A stretch of 64,000 nucleotides of DNA, taken from Shewanella sp. c952. GTDB taxonomy: Bacteria; Pseudomonadota; Gammaproteobacteria; Enterobacterales; Shewanellaceae. The stretch lies in assembly GCF_019654975.1 (NCBI RefSeq), contig NZ_BPEW01000007.1, positions 1-64,000 on the forward strand. Direction: 5' to 3'. The translations under genes and the position numbers were made by a program. Positions 49,263 through 59,069 of the stretch are shown here, piece after piece (positions within the stretch are counted from its first letter, which is position 1; each line of letters opens with the position of its first letter). The notes below the pieces were generated by a model. That model made no database searches, had not been told where the DNA came from, and worked only from the letters and a program-made list of their open reading frames with translations.

Positions 49263-50912
49263 CTAAAATTTGCGATTCTTTGGCCTAGATCGCCATCCGA
49301 GCACCCATAAAATGAGGCCAGTGCCGATGCTGCCGTAAGAAGCCCATAGTGTAGCGTCTTGATTTAACAAAATAGTGCCGCAGATCACTAAAATAGCGGA
49401 TGTGATCAAAAGATAGTTACTTTTATGGGCTTTTTGCTGATGTTTTAGATATCGATCGAGCAATTTGTTATGGGTTTTAGCCAAATTACGGCCCATTTTC
49501 AAATTGTCGTAGATAAGTTCTGGCAACTCTGGCAGCTGATCAGCCCAATAGGGAAGCTGCTGTTTAATTTTCCCTGCCATGGCTTTAGGGCCAACTTGCT
49601 CTGCCATCCAATCTTCTAAGAAAGGTTTAGCGGTTTGCCATAAATCCAGCTGAGGGTAGAGCTGACGCCCAAGACCTTCAATGTAGAGTAAGGTTTTCTC
49701 AAGGAGCACTAACTGTGGTTGTACTACCATGTCGAACCGACGTGCGGTTCTAAATAGCTCTAACAGTACGTGACCGAATGATATTTCATCCAGAGGCTTG
49801 TTAAACATAGGTTCACAAACGACTTTAACTGCTTGTTCAAAGGCGCTGACATCAGTATCTGCAGAGACCCAGCCTGATTCGATGTAGAGCTGCGCAATAC
49901 GGCGGTAATCGCGGTTAAAGAAAGCCAGAAAGTTTTCGGCTAAGTAGCGCTTATCTTCATCGGTAAGTGTACCCATAATGCCGCAGTCTAAACCAATGTA
50001 GAAAGGATCGTTAGGGTGCTCGTGGCTGACAAAAATATTGCCTGGATGCATATCAGCATGGAAAAAGTTATCGCGAAATACTTGAGTGAAAAACAGTTCG
50101 ACGCCACGCTCTGCGAGTAGTTTTAAGTTAGTGCCTTGAGCTTCCAGTGCCGCTTTATCTGAGACTGGAACACCGTCGATACGCTCCATCACGATGAGCC
50201 GAGTGAAACAGAGCTCTTCATACATATATGGAATATAAAGCGCGTTAGAATCAAGGAAATTATTGCGTAGCTTTATCGCGTTTAATGCCTCGAGCTTAAG
50301 ATTTAGCTCACCCTCTATTGTGGTGCGGTAATCTTCAATGACTTCAGCTGGACGCAGGCGGTTATTGGCACCAAGTAGTGTTTCTAAAATGTCAGCTGCT
50401 TGCGACATGAGCTGAATATCTGCATGCACTTTTTGCTCAACGTCAGGGCGCAATACTTTGAGTACGACTTTGGCACCATTTGATTTCAGTGTAGCAGTAT
50501 GAACTTGTGAAATAGATGCTGACGCGAGTGGAGTATCTTCGAAATCATCGAAATAGGTTTCGATAGGGGCATTGAGTGCTTGTTCGATTGACGCGCGAGC
50601 AATAGCTGAATCAAAAGGAGGCACTCTGTCTTGCAACATCGCCAGTTCTTCTGCCCACTCATCACTGAGTAGATCGCGGCGAGTCGACAGCATTTGGCCA
50701 AACTTAATGTATACAGGCCCAAGCTCTTGCATTGCAAGTTTTAAGCGCTCACCACCGACTTTATCTTTGTGTTTATTTCTAAGCCAAAATAGGCAGCCTC
50801 TTAACAACTTAAAATACCAAGGCGTTACCTTTGAAGGGATTAAATCATCGAGACCATAGTGAAGCGTGGTGCGGATGACTTGATAAGCGCGCTTGATACT
50901 TTTTACTGTCAT
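49263..50912 (-). CDS. ubiB: Ubiquinone biosynthesis kinase-like protein UbiB
   Basis: 549 residues. ADCK/UbiB atypical kinase-like ATPase needed for ubiquinone synthesis. KxGQ motif in [15 protein letters not shown], the Ala-rich nucleotide loop [13 protein letters not shown], and [11 protein letters not shown]; two membrane helices at the C-terminus (about 495-540) anchor it. Overlaps ubiJ by 4 bp. Confidence 0.97.
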   Translation of the reverse strand: MTVKSIKRAYQVIRTTLHYGLDDLIPSKVTPWYFKLLRGCLFWLRNKHKDKVGGERLKLAMQELGPVYIKFGQMLSTRRDLLSDEWAEELAMLQDRVPPFDSAIARASIEQALNAPIETYFDDFEDTPLASASISQVHTATLKSNGAKVVLKVLRPDVEQKVHADIQLMSQAADILETLLGANNRLRPAEVIEDYRTTIEGELNLKLEALNAIKLRNNFLDSNALYIPYMYEELCFTRLIVMERIDGVPVSDKAALEAQGTNLKLLAERGVELFFTQVFRDNFFHADMHPGNIFVSHEHPNDPFYIGLDCGIMGTLTDEDKRYLAENFLAFFNRDYRRIAQLYIESGWVSADTDVSAFEQAVKVVCEPMFNKPLDEISFGHVLLELFRTARRFDMVVQPQLVLLEKTLLYIEGLGRQLYPQLDLWQTAKPFLEDWMAEQVGPKAMAGKIKQQLPYWADQLPELPELIYDNLKMGRNLAKTHNKLLDRYLKHQQKAHKSNYLLITSAILVICGTILLNQDATLWASYGSIGTGLILWVLGWRSRPKNRKF

Positions 50913-51532
50913 TGTTTAGCTTTAGCCCTATTTAGTAGTTGCTCTATCCGTGAGCCCAAAGCATCGACGTTTAGTGCGATATCCTCGATAGTATCACTTA
51001 AGTGAATATATTCGAGCTTATGCGGTGCTAGTCGATACTCTTCGGTGGTTAATTGACCCAAGTGAGAGCGAGTCTTTTGAAATACTTGATAGATATCTTG
51101 TTTAGCTTGCTTTAAACCTTGGCTAACAAAATGGGTTGGAGCATCACCTATATATTCAGAAAGCGGTTCTGCTAGGTCTAGCTCGACACTTTGCATATAG
51201 TGGCTAAAGGACTGTAGTAAACTCAGGTCACCTTCAAGGCTAAGCTTGTCTTGCTTAATAAGCTCAGTGAGGTTTGCGCCTTCTGTCAGTTGATATAGCG
51301 TAGTGATATCAGCATTTACTTTGGTGGTTATATCACCTTCATATTGGCTAAACACTTGGATCTGTTTAGCAAAAAGTAGGTAAAGTGGCCAACTTAGTTG
51401 AGTCAGTTGAATGCAAAGCACCTTGCCGTGAAGACTACGCAGTGAGCTGTAGTCTTCTGGCGATTGAGCGATTAGCTTGTTTAAGCCAACCTCAATCGCC
51501 GCGCAAGTGAGTAGAGACATGTCACGAGACAT
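50909..51532 (-). CDS. ubiJ: Ubiquinone biosynthesis accessory factor UbiJ
   Basis: 207 residues. The N-terminal SCP2 lipid-binding domain (about 15-125) and a C-terminal helix (about 175-205) match UbiJ, which binds ubiquinone intermediates and scaffolds the Ubi complex with UbiK. Lies between ubiE (11 bp) and ubiB (4-bp overlap), its usual place. Confidence 0.92.
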   Translation of the reverse strand: MSRDMSLLTCAAIEVGLNKLIAQSPEDYSSLRSLHGKVLCIQLTQLSWPLYLLFAKQIQVFSQYEGDITTKVNADITTLYQLTEGANLTELIKQDKLSLEGDLSLLQSFSHYMQSVELDLAEPLSEYIGDAPTHFVSQGLKQAKQDIYQVFQKTRSHLGQLTTEEYRLAPHKLEYIHLSDTIEDIALNVDALGSRIEQLLNRAKAKQ

Positions 51533-51543
51533 AGTGAGTCCAA

Positions 51544-52299
51544 TCAGAATTTGTAACCTTTATGCAAAGCCACGATACCGTCAGTCATGTTGGTATAGTT
51601 TACCTGCTCAAAACCTGCGGTTTCCATCATTTGCTTCAAGGTCTCTTGATCAGGATGCATACGAATAGATTCGGCTAAGTATTCGTAACTGTCAGCATCT
51701 TGGGTGATCAGTGCGCCCATTTTTGGCATCACTTTAAAGCTATATAGGTCATAGACCTTACGCATAATCTCATGCTTTGGTTTAGAGAACTCAAGGATCA
51801 GTAGTTTTCCACCTGGCTTCAGTACTCTCAACATTGATGCAATGGCTGCATCTTTGTCGGTCACATTACGTAGGCCAAAAGCGATAGTGATAATATCAAA
51901 GTGGTTGTCTGGGAATGGCAGTGCTTCAGCATTTGCTTGCACATAGTTCACGTTGCCAACAATACCTTTGTCACGCAGCTTCTCGCGGCCAACTTTAAGC
52001 ATTGAATCGTTGATATCCGCTAAGGTCACTTGGCCTTTTTCGCCGACAATGTGCGAAAATTTAGCTGTCAGATCGCCTGTGCCACCGGCTAAATCGAGTA
52101 CCTTCATACCTGGACGTGCACCAGCACTTTCGATGGTGAAGCGTTTCCACATACGGTGGATACCAAAAGACATTACGTCATTCATTATGTCGTATTTAGC
52201 GGCAACAGAATGGAATACGCCAGCGACCATGTCGGCCTTTTGCTCAGCTTCAACGGTCTTGTAACCGAAGTGAGTGCTCTTTGGAGTTTCCTCTGACAT
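51544..52299 (-). CDS. ubiE: Ubiquinone/menaquinone C-methyltransferase UbiE
   Basis: 251 residues. SAM-dependent methyltransferase acting in both ubiquinone and menaquinone synthesis. Motif [13 protein letters not shown] (about 69-80), plus [35 protein letters not shown] and [15 protein letters not shown]. First gene of the ubiEJB-tatABC operon. Menaquinone made here is the likely electron donor to the fumarate reductase of this window. Confidence 0.98.
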   Translation of the reverse strand: MSEETPKSTHFGYKTVEAEQKADMVAGVFHSVAAKYDIMNDVMSFGIHRMWKRFTIESAGARPGMKVLDLAGGTGDLTAKFSHIVGEKGQVTLADINDSMLKVGREKLRDKGIVGNVNYVQANAEALPFPDNHFDIITIAFGLRNVTDKDAAIASMLRVLKPGGKLLILEFSKPKHEIMRKVYDLYSFKVMPKMGALITQDADSYEYLAESIRMHPDQETLKQMMETAGFEQVNYTNMTDGIVALHKGYKF

Positions 52300-52469
52300 C
52301 TATCTATTCCTATACGTTAACTGTTGAATTATGGCGATTGTATGCCATCAAACCGAATTGCTGAATCTTTCATCTATCACTATGTGATGGATCTATCAAT
52401 CAGCTACTGGATCTAGCGAAAATAAGCAAAGATGCAGGCAATCGTAAAATTGACTGCGCATTACACCAT

Positions 52470-52513
52470 AATACCAATCAATGTTGAATCGTTATTATTC
52501 CAATTGTATTAAG
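52470..52513. repeat. Short inverted repeat upstream of ubiE, possible mobile-element remnant
   Basis: TAATACCAAT and AATTGTATTA are near-inverse arms about 24 bp apart. The arms resemble the ends of the family 2 element, so this could be a decayed end or solo fragment. Weak. Confidence 0.25.
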
Positions 52514-52547
52514 TAATCAGTGTATGACGATTTGCTATTACTGTTCA

Positions 52548-53579
52548 CTACAATGCATTAATACGTCCGTGAATGTAGCTATAGATCAATTCACTGATAC
52601 TTTGTCCTGTTTCGCGGTAACCAGCCTCAACACCAGCAACGTGGCAGCTTGGTGCAGCTTCTGCTAAATGTAGGTATGCACAAGGGCAGTGCTTAGCGAC
52701 ATAGCTAACGTAGAACAGGGCATCAAGTAGCGGTACTCCAGCTGCCGTCGAGGCGCTGCTAGGCATATTGGTGATAGCATCTAAATCTAGCTCTATGGCA
52801 ACGGGTAACTGGCTGTTGTTAAGCTCTTTAGTGATGGATTTCAGCGCAGTATCTAAAGCGAGTTCTCGTCTAACCCAGATCTGCTGAAAGGTATGCCAAT
52901 CACCACCAAAAGCCTTGAGTTGCTCTAAAGTCGCTTCACTATTTTTGAGTTCGTGAAGGCCTAGCACATGATAAATCCCTAAGGCGCCAGACGCTGCTGC
53001 ATAGCTAAATCCGTTGCCACTATGACGACCTTCTCTGGGCCTGAAATCTGAATGAGGGTCAAGATTAACGGCTGCGATAGGGCGCTTATGGCTGGCTTTC
53101 GCTGCCATGAGTAATCCATAGGCATTGTTATGGCCACCACCTATCACAATAGGTTCTAGTCCTGCTTGCATCACTTGCGATAATACGGCAATCACACGTT
53201 GATCCAATTGCTCCACATTATGACGAAGTTGCGCTGCGCTGCTGCCATCAGGTAGCTGTAGGTCAGTGGTTTCTATTTGCCCTAACAGTAAGCACTCTTG
53301 GCCATCTAAGAAGCGATTGGATTGCATGTTAGTAAACTGTTGCATGGCACTGTCAAAAGCATCGGTCGATCCGCCGCGGCCCAAATTGGCACGGGGACCG
53401 ATGTCTTCGCCAATACCAATAATGGCGAAACGGCAATTTGCTGCTTTAGCTTGAGTCAGCTCTGTCGCAAGATCATTACTTGCTGGAATACGTAAACGTT
53501 GCCCTAGTTTAGTTTCACCATCTCTTGGGCTGAGCAAGTTGGCTAACTTAGCGCTTGTGAAAGGGGAGATATACTGCAT
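52548..53579 (-). CDS. Arginase/agmatinase/formiminoglutamase family hydrolase, atypical
   Basis: 343 residues from ATG at 53577-53579 (a longer frame to 53645 is less likely). Ureohydrolase fold with metal ligands kept: GGGH (near residue 146), DPHSD (D-x-H-x-D, near 172-176), and DLD near 266-268. The usual GGGHExxxG is GGGHNNAYG here, and the last motif is DLDAITNMP instead of the usual D-x-D-x-LDP. Closest to the formimidoylglutamase branch (HutG), but no hut genes are nearby. Substrate unknown. Confidence 0.75.
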   Translation of the reverse strand: MQYISPFTSAKLANLLSPRDGETKLGQRLRIPASNDLATELTQAKAANCRFAIIGIGEDIGPRANLGRGGSTDAFDSAMQQFTNMQSNRFLDGQECLLLGQIETTDLQLPDGSSAAQLRHNVEQLDQRVIAVLSQVMQAGLEPIVIGGGHNNAYGLLMAAKASHKRPIAAVNLDPHSDFRPREGRHSGNGFSYAAASGALGIYHVLGLHELKNSEATLEQLKAFGGDWHTFQQIWVRRELALDTALKSITKELNNSQLPVAIELDLDAITNMPSSASTAAGVPLLDALFYVSYVAKHCPCAYLHLAEAAPSCHVAGVEAGYRETGQSISELIYSYIHGRINAL

Positions 53580-53708
53580 TTTATTATTCTTATGGTTTAA
53601 AGCCTGATGGGCGATAGTGTAATACCAATCGTTGTTGTTTGCCAAAATGCATACTGAATCGCTGCTCCCGCACTTTCAACTGGGCTTATTGCGGCAACTG
53701 CAGCCATT

Positions 53709-53735
53709 AAAAAAGCCAGCGGTTTAGGCTGGCTT
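53709..53735 (-). terminator. Terminator of rraA
   Basis: AAGCCAGC (53713-53720) pairs with GCTGGCTT (53728-53735); T-tract on the minus strand. Confidence 0.85.
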
Positions 53736-53778
53736 AATAGGCTGAGTGGAAAAGAGCAGAACTCCTTACAACTCATTG

Positions 53779-54264
53779 TTAATCAATATCAAGCGGCTCT
53801 GGGGACAAAATAATACCGGTATTATCGGCATAAACATGATCACCAGGTAAGAAGGTTACGCCGCCAAAGTTGACTGGGATTTCTGGCTCACCAACGGCAT
53901 TACCATCGGCGCCGACTGGAATAGATGCCAAAGCTTGTACGCCAATATCTAAATCTTCTAATGCATCAACATCGCGTACAGAGCCGTAGATGATGATCCC
54001 TTCCCAGTTATTATCGACTGCAACTTGAGCGATTGAGGAGTCAAGCAGGGCACGGCGCAGTGAACCACCACCATCAACCAATAGTACTTTGCCTTCGCCA
54101 CCCTCTTGAAGAGCATCGATAATAAGGCCATTATCTTCGAAACATTTTATGGTGCTGATTGAGCCACCAAAAGAGTTACAACCACCGTAATTACTGAACA
54201 TCGGTTCGACAACATCAACCACATCGATATAAGTGTCACAAAGTTCTGAGGTGTTGTATTCCAT
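53779..54264 (-). CDS. rraA: Ribonuclease E activity regulator RraA
   Basis: 161 residues from MEYNTSEL at 54262-54264 (GGAG about 7 nt upstream); an open frame extends 34 codons further without support. Forms a trimer that inhibits RNase E and DEAD-box helicases. [50 protein letters not shown] and [21 protein letters not shown] match E. coli RraA along the full length. Confidence 0.96.
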   Translation of the reverse strand: MEYNTSELCDTYIDVVDVVEPMFSNYGGCNSFGGSISTIKCFEDNGLIIDALQEGGEGKVLLVDGGGSLRRALLDSSIAQVAVDNNWEGIIIYGSVRDVDALEDLDIGVQALASIPVGADGNAVGEPEIPVNFGGVTFLPGDHVYADNTGIILSPEPLDID

Positions 54265-54599
54265 AAGAACGCTCCTGCTGGATAGGCGTAGCTCATAAAT
54301 CTGAGCAAATAAGTAATTTAAACCAGTATATAAGGGATTCTTGAAAAGAAAAGTGTTATCAATCACGCAATTGTCTATAAAGGCAACGTTTGAAGCTGTT
54401 GTGGTAATATTTCAACACCTCGATTACTAAAACAGCAAAAACATGACTCAGGTCATTATATAACGTTTTTTTATTACCAATTTGGTTCAATTTTGTTAGC
54501 ATGCATGCAGATATATTAACTTAACTTAATTTTGAGTCGCTTTAGGGGCACGGATCCCCCGGTTAGCTTAGGGAAGGCAGAGGGCCTAAAAGGTGCCTT
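54265..54599. other. rraA to small membrane protein divergent region
   Basis: 335 bp between divergent genes. The stretch just before 54600 is GC-rich with a small hairpin-like segment and an AGGTG ribosome site. No operator was recognised. Confidence 0.4.
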
Positions 54600-54851
54600 A
54601 TGGAAGCTATTAATACTATTGAAATCATTGGTTACGCTGCGTCAGTGATGGTCGCGATTTCACTTATGATGAAAGACATCATCTGGTTGAGATGTTTAAA
54701 CTTTACTGGTTGTTCGCTGTTCGTCATTTACGGTGCATCAATCGAAGCTTGGCCTGTAGCGGGTATGAACGCTTTCGTGGCGTGTATCAACATCTACCAC
54801 CTACTAAAGATTTACCGTAATCGTAATAATGCTGAACTTGCTGCTGATTAA
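54600..54851 (+). CDS. Small YgjV-like inner-membrane protein
   Basis: 83 residues with three hydrophobic helices (about 5-23, 30-46, 51-70) and a basic tail (KIYRNRNN). It resembles the YgjV family of small bacterial membrane proteins related to PQ-loop/SemiSWEET transporters. ATG at 54600 has AGGTG upstream. Function unknown. Confidence 0.7.
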   Translation: MEAINTIEIIGYAASVMVAISLMMKDIIWLRCLNFTGCSLFVIYGASIEAWPVAGMNAFVACINIYHLLKIYRNRNNAELAAD

Positions 54852-54933
54852 GCCTGTTTAAAATTATACTAGCCTGATTGTCTATCGATGATCGGGCTAG
54901 CAGATTGACTCCTCTTCGTTAAACCTCCCTGTT

Positions 54934-55351
54934 TGATACCAATCGTTATAAGTCGTTAGTCTACTCAGAGTGTTTTTGGCGAACTAATTCAAGGCGAATA
55001 ATTGCCACAATGGTTGTTCCCTTTTGCATTTATTCAACACCGAAGTGGGAAGCCGAAAGCACTCCTTACAGGCGAGCTTTAGCAGCTCTGATGCTGGGTT
55101 AATGAGCTTGAACGTAGAACATCTATGCGCTTCACTCATTGCAAACCACATGGCCTAGCATGTTCCTGACATTGCTTAAGGCATTCCCTCCATCCTTGGA
55201 GGTCAGATGTAGTGAATGTCATTCATGCACGACGATATGGATATAGGAGGTAGAGTAACGCAGGAGCAGTTACCGAGGAGCATTTAATGACCTTGCCTCA
55301 AAACCGCTAAACTCTCGCTGAGCGAACAAATCTTTATACCGATTGGTATAA
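54934..55351 (+). mobile_element. MITE-like non-coding element, family 2 copy B, with an internal insert
   Basis: Ends GATACCAATCGTTATAAG (54935-54952) and TTATACCGATTGGTATAA (55334-55351). It matches 35504-35772 over most of its length. Roughly 55141-55292 is extra relative to copy A and lies between shared blocks CACTCATT and GCCTCAAAACC. The insert itself holds no gene. Confidence 0.72.
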
Positions 55352-55443
55352 TTTCTCTATGTCATAAAACTTTAGACTCTCTGTCACTTAGGCGTCATGG
55401 ACATTTCATAGCTTGCTATCAAACAATGTTTTGGGAGCTTGTA

Positions 55444-55956
55444 ATGTTCGCCTCAATTTCTAGGTTAGACAAAAACGGCTATCAGTTTGTTGTACGCCTT
55501 GGCCAAGACAATGGCCTGCAGCCATTAGCATTATCGTTATCCTCTTCGGGTAATGGTCCGGTTTATCTCTATGTTACGCTACTGTTTTTATTGTTAGACA
55601 GTAACGGCGAGTCTTTGCTTAACATGCTGCTAGCAGCCTATTTGGTTGAACTGCCGCTGTACTTTATCCTTAAAAATATGATCCGCAGACAACGTCCTTG
55701 CCATGCTTTAGCTGATGGTGTTGCGCGTTTTGAACCCGCGGACAAATTCAGTCTGCCATCTGGCCATACAGCAGCCGCATTTGTGATGGCGAGCAGTATT
55801 TCTCTCCTCTATCCACAACTGTTCTATATGGCCGCCCTTTGGGCAATAGCGATTGGTTTATCACGGGTAATTCTCGGGGTTCACTACCCATTAGATATTG
55901 TCGCTGGAGCGGCACTTGGTGTGTTTTCAGTAGCATTAAGTCAGCAGCTATTTTAG
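55444..55956 (+). CDS. PAP2-family membrane phosphatase
   Basis: 170 residues from ATG at 55444, which has GGGAG 6 nt upstream. Four to five membrane helices and the three phosphatase motifs: KNMIRRQRP (KX6RP), PSGH, and SRVILGVHYPLD (SRX5HX3D). PAP2 enzymes remove phosphate from lipid substrates such as undecaprenyl diphosphate or phosphatidate. 9 bp before a glycosyltransferase, suggesting a role in lipid-linked sugar metabolism. Confidence 0.88.
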   Translation: MFASISRLDKNGYQFVVRLGQDNGLQPLALSLSSSGNGPVYLYVTLLFLLLDSNGESLLNMLLAAYLVELPLYFILKNMIRRQRPCHALADGVARFEPADKFSLPSGHTAAAFVMASSISLLYPQLFYMAALWAIAIGLSRVILGVHYPLDIVAGAALGVFSVALSQQLF

Positions 55957-55965
55957 GAGAGAGCA

Positions 55966-57021
55966 TTGAAAATCCTTTATGGAGTGCAAGGCACGGGCAA
56001 TGGCCACTTAAGCCGCGCCAGAGTGATGGCCAAAGCGATGCAAAAGCAGGGCGTTGATGTCGATTTTTTCTTTTCAGGCCGCTCTGCTGAACAGTTCTTT
56101 GATATGCAATGTTTTGGTCAATACAGGGTGCAATCAGGGCTGACGTTCGCGACTCATAATGGTCGAGTCAATGTGGCACAAACCGCTAAAATGAATGCTT
56201 GGCTTGGGTTTGTTAAGGATGTCAAAAACCTCGATTTAAGCGGTTATGATTTGGTTCTGAATGATTATGAGCCTGTGTCTGCTTGGGCGGCCAAGAATCA
56301 GGGAATACCCTCGATAGGAATCAGTCATCAAGCAGCACTAAATTTTGCGGTTCCCAAAGCGGGTGATAGCTGGTTTCACGAAACAATGCTGAACTATTTT
56401 GCGCCTGTTGATATAGCACTGGGTTGCCACTGGCATCACTTTGGTTTTCCTATTTTACCGCCGTTTGTTGAGGTAGATAAAATTGATAAGGTGCTGTCAT
56501 CTCAGGTGTTGGTCTATCTGCCTTTTGAGTCGCCGCAGTCGATTGTTGATTTTCTAACGCCATTTTCTGACTACACATTTTTGGTCTACCACGCCTCTCA
56601 AAACCCACAAGATTTACCCTTGCATATTAAGTGGCATGGCTTTGATAGAGACGGTTTTAAAGCTGCGATGGCAAGTTGTGGTGGAGTCATTGGTAATGCG
56701 GGCTTTGAACTCGCCAGTGAAGCACTGACTTTAGGTAAAAAGTTACTGATAAAGCCTTTGCTTGGCCAGTTTGAACAACTTTCAAATGTTGCGGCGCTTG
56801 AACTTCTTGGCGCAGCAGAATGCATGAAGTCTCGCCTAGAACCGCAAGTGTTGCGCCGCTGGTTAAAAGCGCCTATGCCAGAACCAATTGGTTATCCGGA
56901 GGTCGGCGATGCATTGGTGAGCTGGATACTTAACGGAGACTGGCGTGAGCCCGAGGCTTTATGCCAGTCACTTTGGTCACAAGTTAATTTACCATTAAGT
57001 TGGCAAAAAAAGAGTGGTTAG
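55966..57021 (+). CDS. MJ1255/VC2487-type glycosyltransferase
   Basis: 351 residues. Two-domain GT-B fold: N-terminal motif MKILYGVQGTGNGHLSRA (GxGxGHxxR) and C-terminal donor region GGVIGNAGFELASEALTLGKKLL (G-x-x-G-F-E-L-A-S-E). It belongs to the MJ1255/VC2487 glycosyltransferase group, whose substrates are mostly unknown. TTG start with GGAGAGAG upstream. Cotranscribed with the PAP2 gene. Confidence 0.82.
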   Translation: MKILYGVQGTGNGHLSRARVMAKAMQKQGVDVDFFFSGRSAEQFFDMQCFGQYRVQSGLTFATHNGRVNVAQTAKMNAWLGFVKDVKNLDLSGYDLVLNDYEPVSAWAAKNQGIPSIGISHQAALNFAVPKAGDSWFHETMLNYFAPVDIALGCHWHHFGFPILPPFVEVDKIDKVLSSQVLVYLPFESPQSIVDFLTPFSDYTFLVYHASQNPQDLPLHIKWHGFDRDGFKAAMASCGGVIGNAGFELASEALTLGKKLLIKPLLGQFEQLSNVAALELLGAAECMKSRLEPQVLRRWLKAPMPEPIGYPEVGDALVSWILNGDWREPEALCQSLWSQVNLPLSWQKKSG

Positions 57022-57109
57022 GCAGTAACTTTAAAAAAGGGATATTGATAAGTGACTTGAGTATACTGGTTAAGTCTTTCGCCAAACGACTATCCAGACC
57101 GATATTATT

Positions 57110-57781
57110 ATGCAGCTAAAACCACTTGAGAAAGGGCGTTTCCACGCTTTATGGCAGCAAAAACATGATGCTATTGAGCAGATCATGCGCGAGTGTATTA
57201 CCGAAACAAAAATGGTCCCCGCTCAATATAAGTTGATGCAGCAGGGGCAGCAGGTGGACGACCTATACTTGGTGCCACATGGGCGGATCTCAATGGGCTA
57301 TACCGCCAGAAACGGTCGTAGCTTTCAACTGGGCACTATGACCTGTGATTCGCAACTGTTCGGTGAGATGGAATTTTTTACCGACTACTTATGCCAGCTG
57401 GACATTGTTGCTGAAGAGCCGCTAGAGTTGACGGTTATTAATGGTGAGAAACTACAGCAAGCATTACTGAAAACGCCACAATTCGCGCTGTTTTTTGCCA
57501 GTGCTATTGCAATAGACTATCAAGATACCGTTGATATTTTTACCCGCAGAATGCTGTATCCCATCGCCTATAATATCGCTTACGATCTCTATCATCAGTA
57601 CTTGAAAGACCAACCTGTTGAAGGTTTTACTAAGTGCTATTTAGAGGCGGAGCGTTTTGCTACGACTGACAGAGTTTATCGCCGAGCGGTTAAAAAGCTG
57701 GAGGATCTGCAGTTGATTAAGCGTGATAAAGAGGGATTGGTGATTTGCGATCTCGAAGGCTTGAAGGCCTTTATAGAATAA
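57110..57781 (+). CDS. Crp/Fnr-family transcription regulator
   Basis: 223 residues. N-terminal cyclic-nucleotide-binding beta-roll (about 35-130) and C-terminal winged HTH (about 170-215, AERFATTDRVYRRAVKKLEDLQLI). It has no N-terminal cysteine cluster like FNR, and the CRP cAMP-contact motif RxSx is not clear, so the signal is unknown. Co-directional with the PAP2-glycosyltransferase pair across 88 bp. Confidence 0.85.
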   Translation: MQLKPLEKGRFHALWQQKHDAIEQIMRECITETKMVPAQYKLMQQGQQVDDLYLVPHGRISMGYTARNGRSFQLGTMTCDSQLFGEMEFFTDYLCQLDIVAEEPLELTVINGEKLQQALLKTPQFALFFASAIAIDYQDTVDIFTRRMLYPIAYNIAYDLYHQYLKDQPVEGFTKCYLEAERFATTDRVYRRAVKKLEDLQLIKRDKEGLVICDLEGLKAFIE

Positions 57782-57806
57782 ACCTCAAACCAAAGGTTTG
57801 AGGTTT
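57780..57806. terminator. Bidirectional terminator at convergent gene ends
   Basis: AAACCTCAAACC and GGTTTGAGGTTT pair across AAA. It overlaps the end of the Crp/Fnr gene and lies before the MFS gene end; the tail is short. Confidence 0.65.
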
Positions 57807-57818
57807 ATTCCGCAAGCT

Positions 57819-58988
57819 TTACGCTGTTTGCGCCGTTAGAGCCGCTTTTTGTTTATTGGAGATAAGCAACATCGCGATAATTAAGCCGTAGATAACAGGG
57901 ATGGCATACATCACCGTTTGTAGACCAATGATGCTTTCGAACATTGAGCTAATCGCTGGGCTGAACATCGCACCGGCACTACCACTTATTAAGATATAAG
58001 AGACATTACGGCTGCTGGCTGTTTTAACAAATGACACACCGTAAGCGATAAAGGCGTTGTAAAGTGCGGCACAGGCAAAACCGTAACCGTAAGTTAGGTA
58101 GCCAATCCAGGCCAAATTCTCAGTAGTAACGATCATACCGGTGATAATAAGCGCTAGTGAAATCATCCCCATGATAAAGTGTTGAATCTTCACTCTTGAT
58201 ACAATCACTGTTGATATTAGTGCGCCAATTAGTGCTGCAGACCAATACTGGGTGATGATATTACCTGCTTCTTCAAAAGGAATATCAAACTTCTCTTTGA
58301 CGAACATTGGTGCCCAAGTGAGGAAAGTGTATAGCGCTAGCATACCAAGGAACAAACCTAGACCACCGCTAATGATGCCAAGATTCCACTCGGATTCATC
58401 TTTACCTGATTCACTTGATGTTTGGCTTTCAACCAGTGAGAAGTTAGTCGCAAGCGCAATCGCGGCAGTCGCCAACGCCACAATACCCACAGCTAAATAG
58501 CTGTAGCTCCAAGAAAGCGCATTGCTTAATGCATAAGTAGTGATAAGTGGGAAAACCACACCTGCAACGTTAAAGGTAGCGTCTTGTACCACTAACATAG
58601 TGCTTTGGATTTTGTCTTTCCAGACTGACACCACAATGGTACCGGCGATACATAGACCAACGCCACCACAAAGGCCGATAACGGTCATGGCTATCATCAC
58701 CACAGAAAGTGAACTGGTGAAATGAAGCGCTGCAGCACTGAGTGCGATGCTGAAATAACTTATAAGCGTTATGCGTTTTACACCGATTTTTTCAATCAAG
58801 AAAAAAGCGGCAATGGTACCCGCGAGTGCACCGCCGTTGAGTAGCGAGAAGATAGAAGCCACTTCATTAACGTTGGCTGAAAACTTTTCTGCAATCGGTT
58901 CAATTAACATACCAAACTGGGTTGCAAAGCCTGCCATGACAAAGTTGGCTAAAAAACTGAGCAATGTTAAGGATATTTTATTTTTCAT
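57819..58988 (-). CDS. TsgA-like MFS transporter
   Basis: 389 residues with twelve predicted helices and a central loop (about 188-210, SQTSSESGKDESEW). The length and the pattern of its first and middle helices are like TsgA. It lies 81 bp downstream of deoD on the same strand, so it may move a nucleoside or base, but the substrate is not known. Confidence 0.78.
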   Translation of the reverse strand: MKNKISLTLLSFLANFVMAGFATQFGMLIEPIAEKFSANVNEVASIFSLLNGGALAGTIAAFFLIEKIGVKRITLISYFSIALSAAALHFTSSLSVVMIAMTVIGLCGGVGLCIAGTIVVSVWKDKIQSTMLVVQDATFNVAGVVFPLITTYALSNALSWSYSYLAVGIVALATAAIALATNFSLVESQTSSESGKDESEWNLGIISGGLGLFLGMLALYTFLTWAPMFVKEKFDIPFEEAGNIITQYWSAALIGALISTVIVSRVKIQHFIMGMISLALIITGMIVTTENLAWIGYLTYGYGFACAALYNAFIAYGVSFVKTASSRNVSYILISGSAGAMFSPAISSMFESIIGLQTVMYAIPVIYGLIIAMLLISNKQKAALTAQTA

Positions 58989-59069
58989 TATCTGTTCCTA
59001 GATCTAATTTGCTGTATCAAATAGTAAAGCTAAGCCGCATGACAGTGAGTACCATGCGACTTAAAAGTG

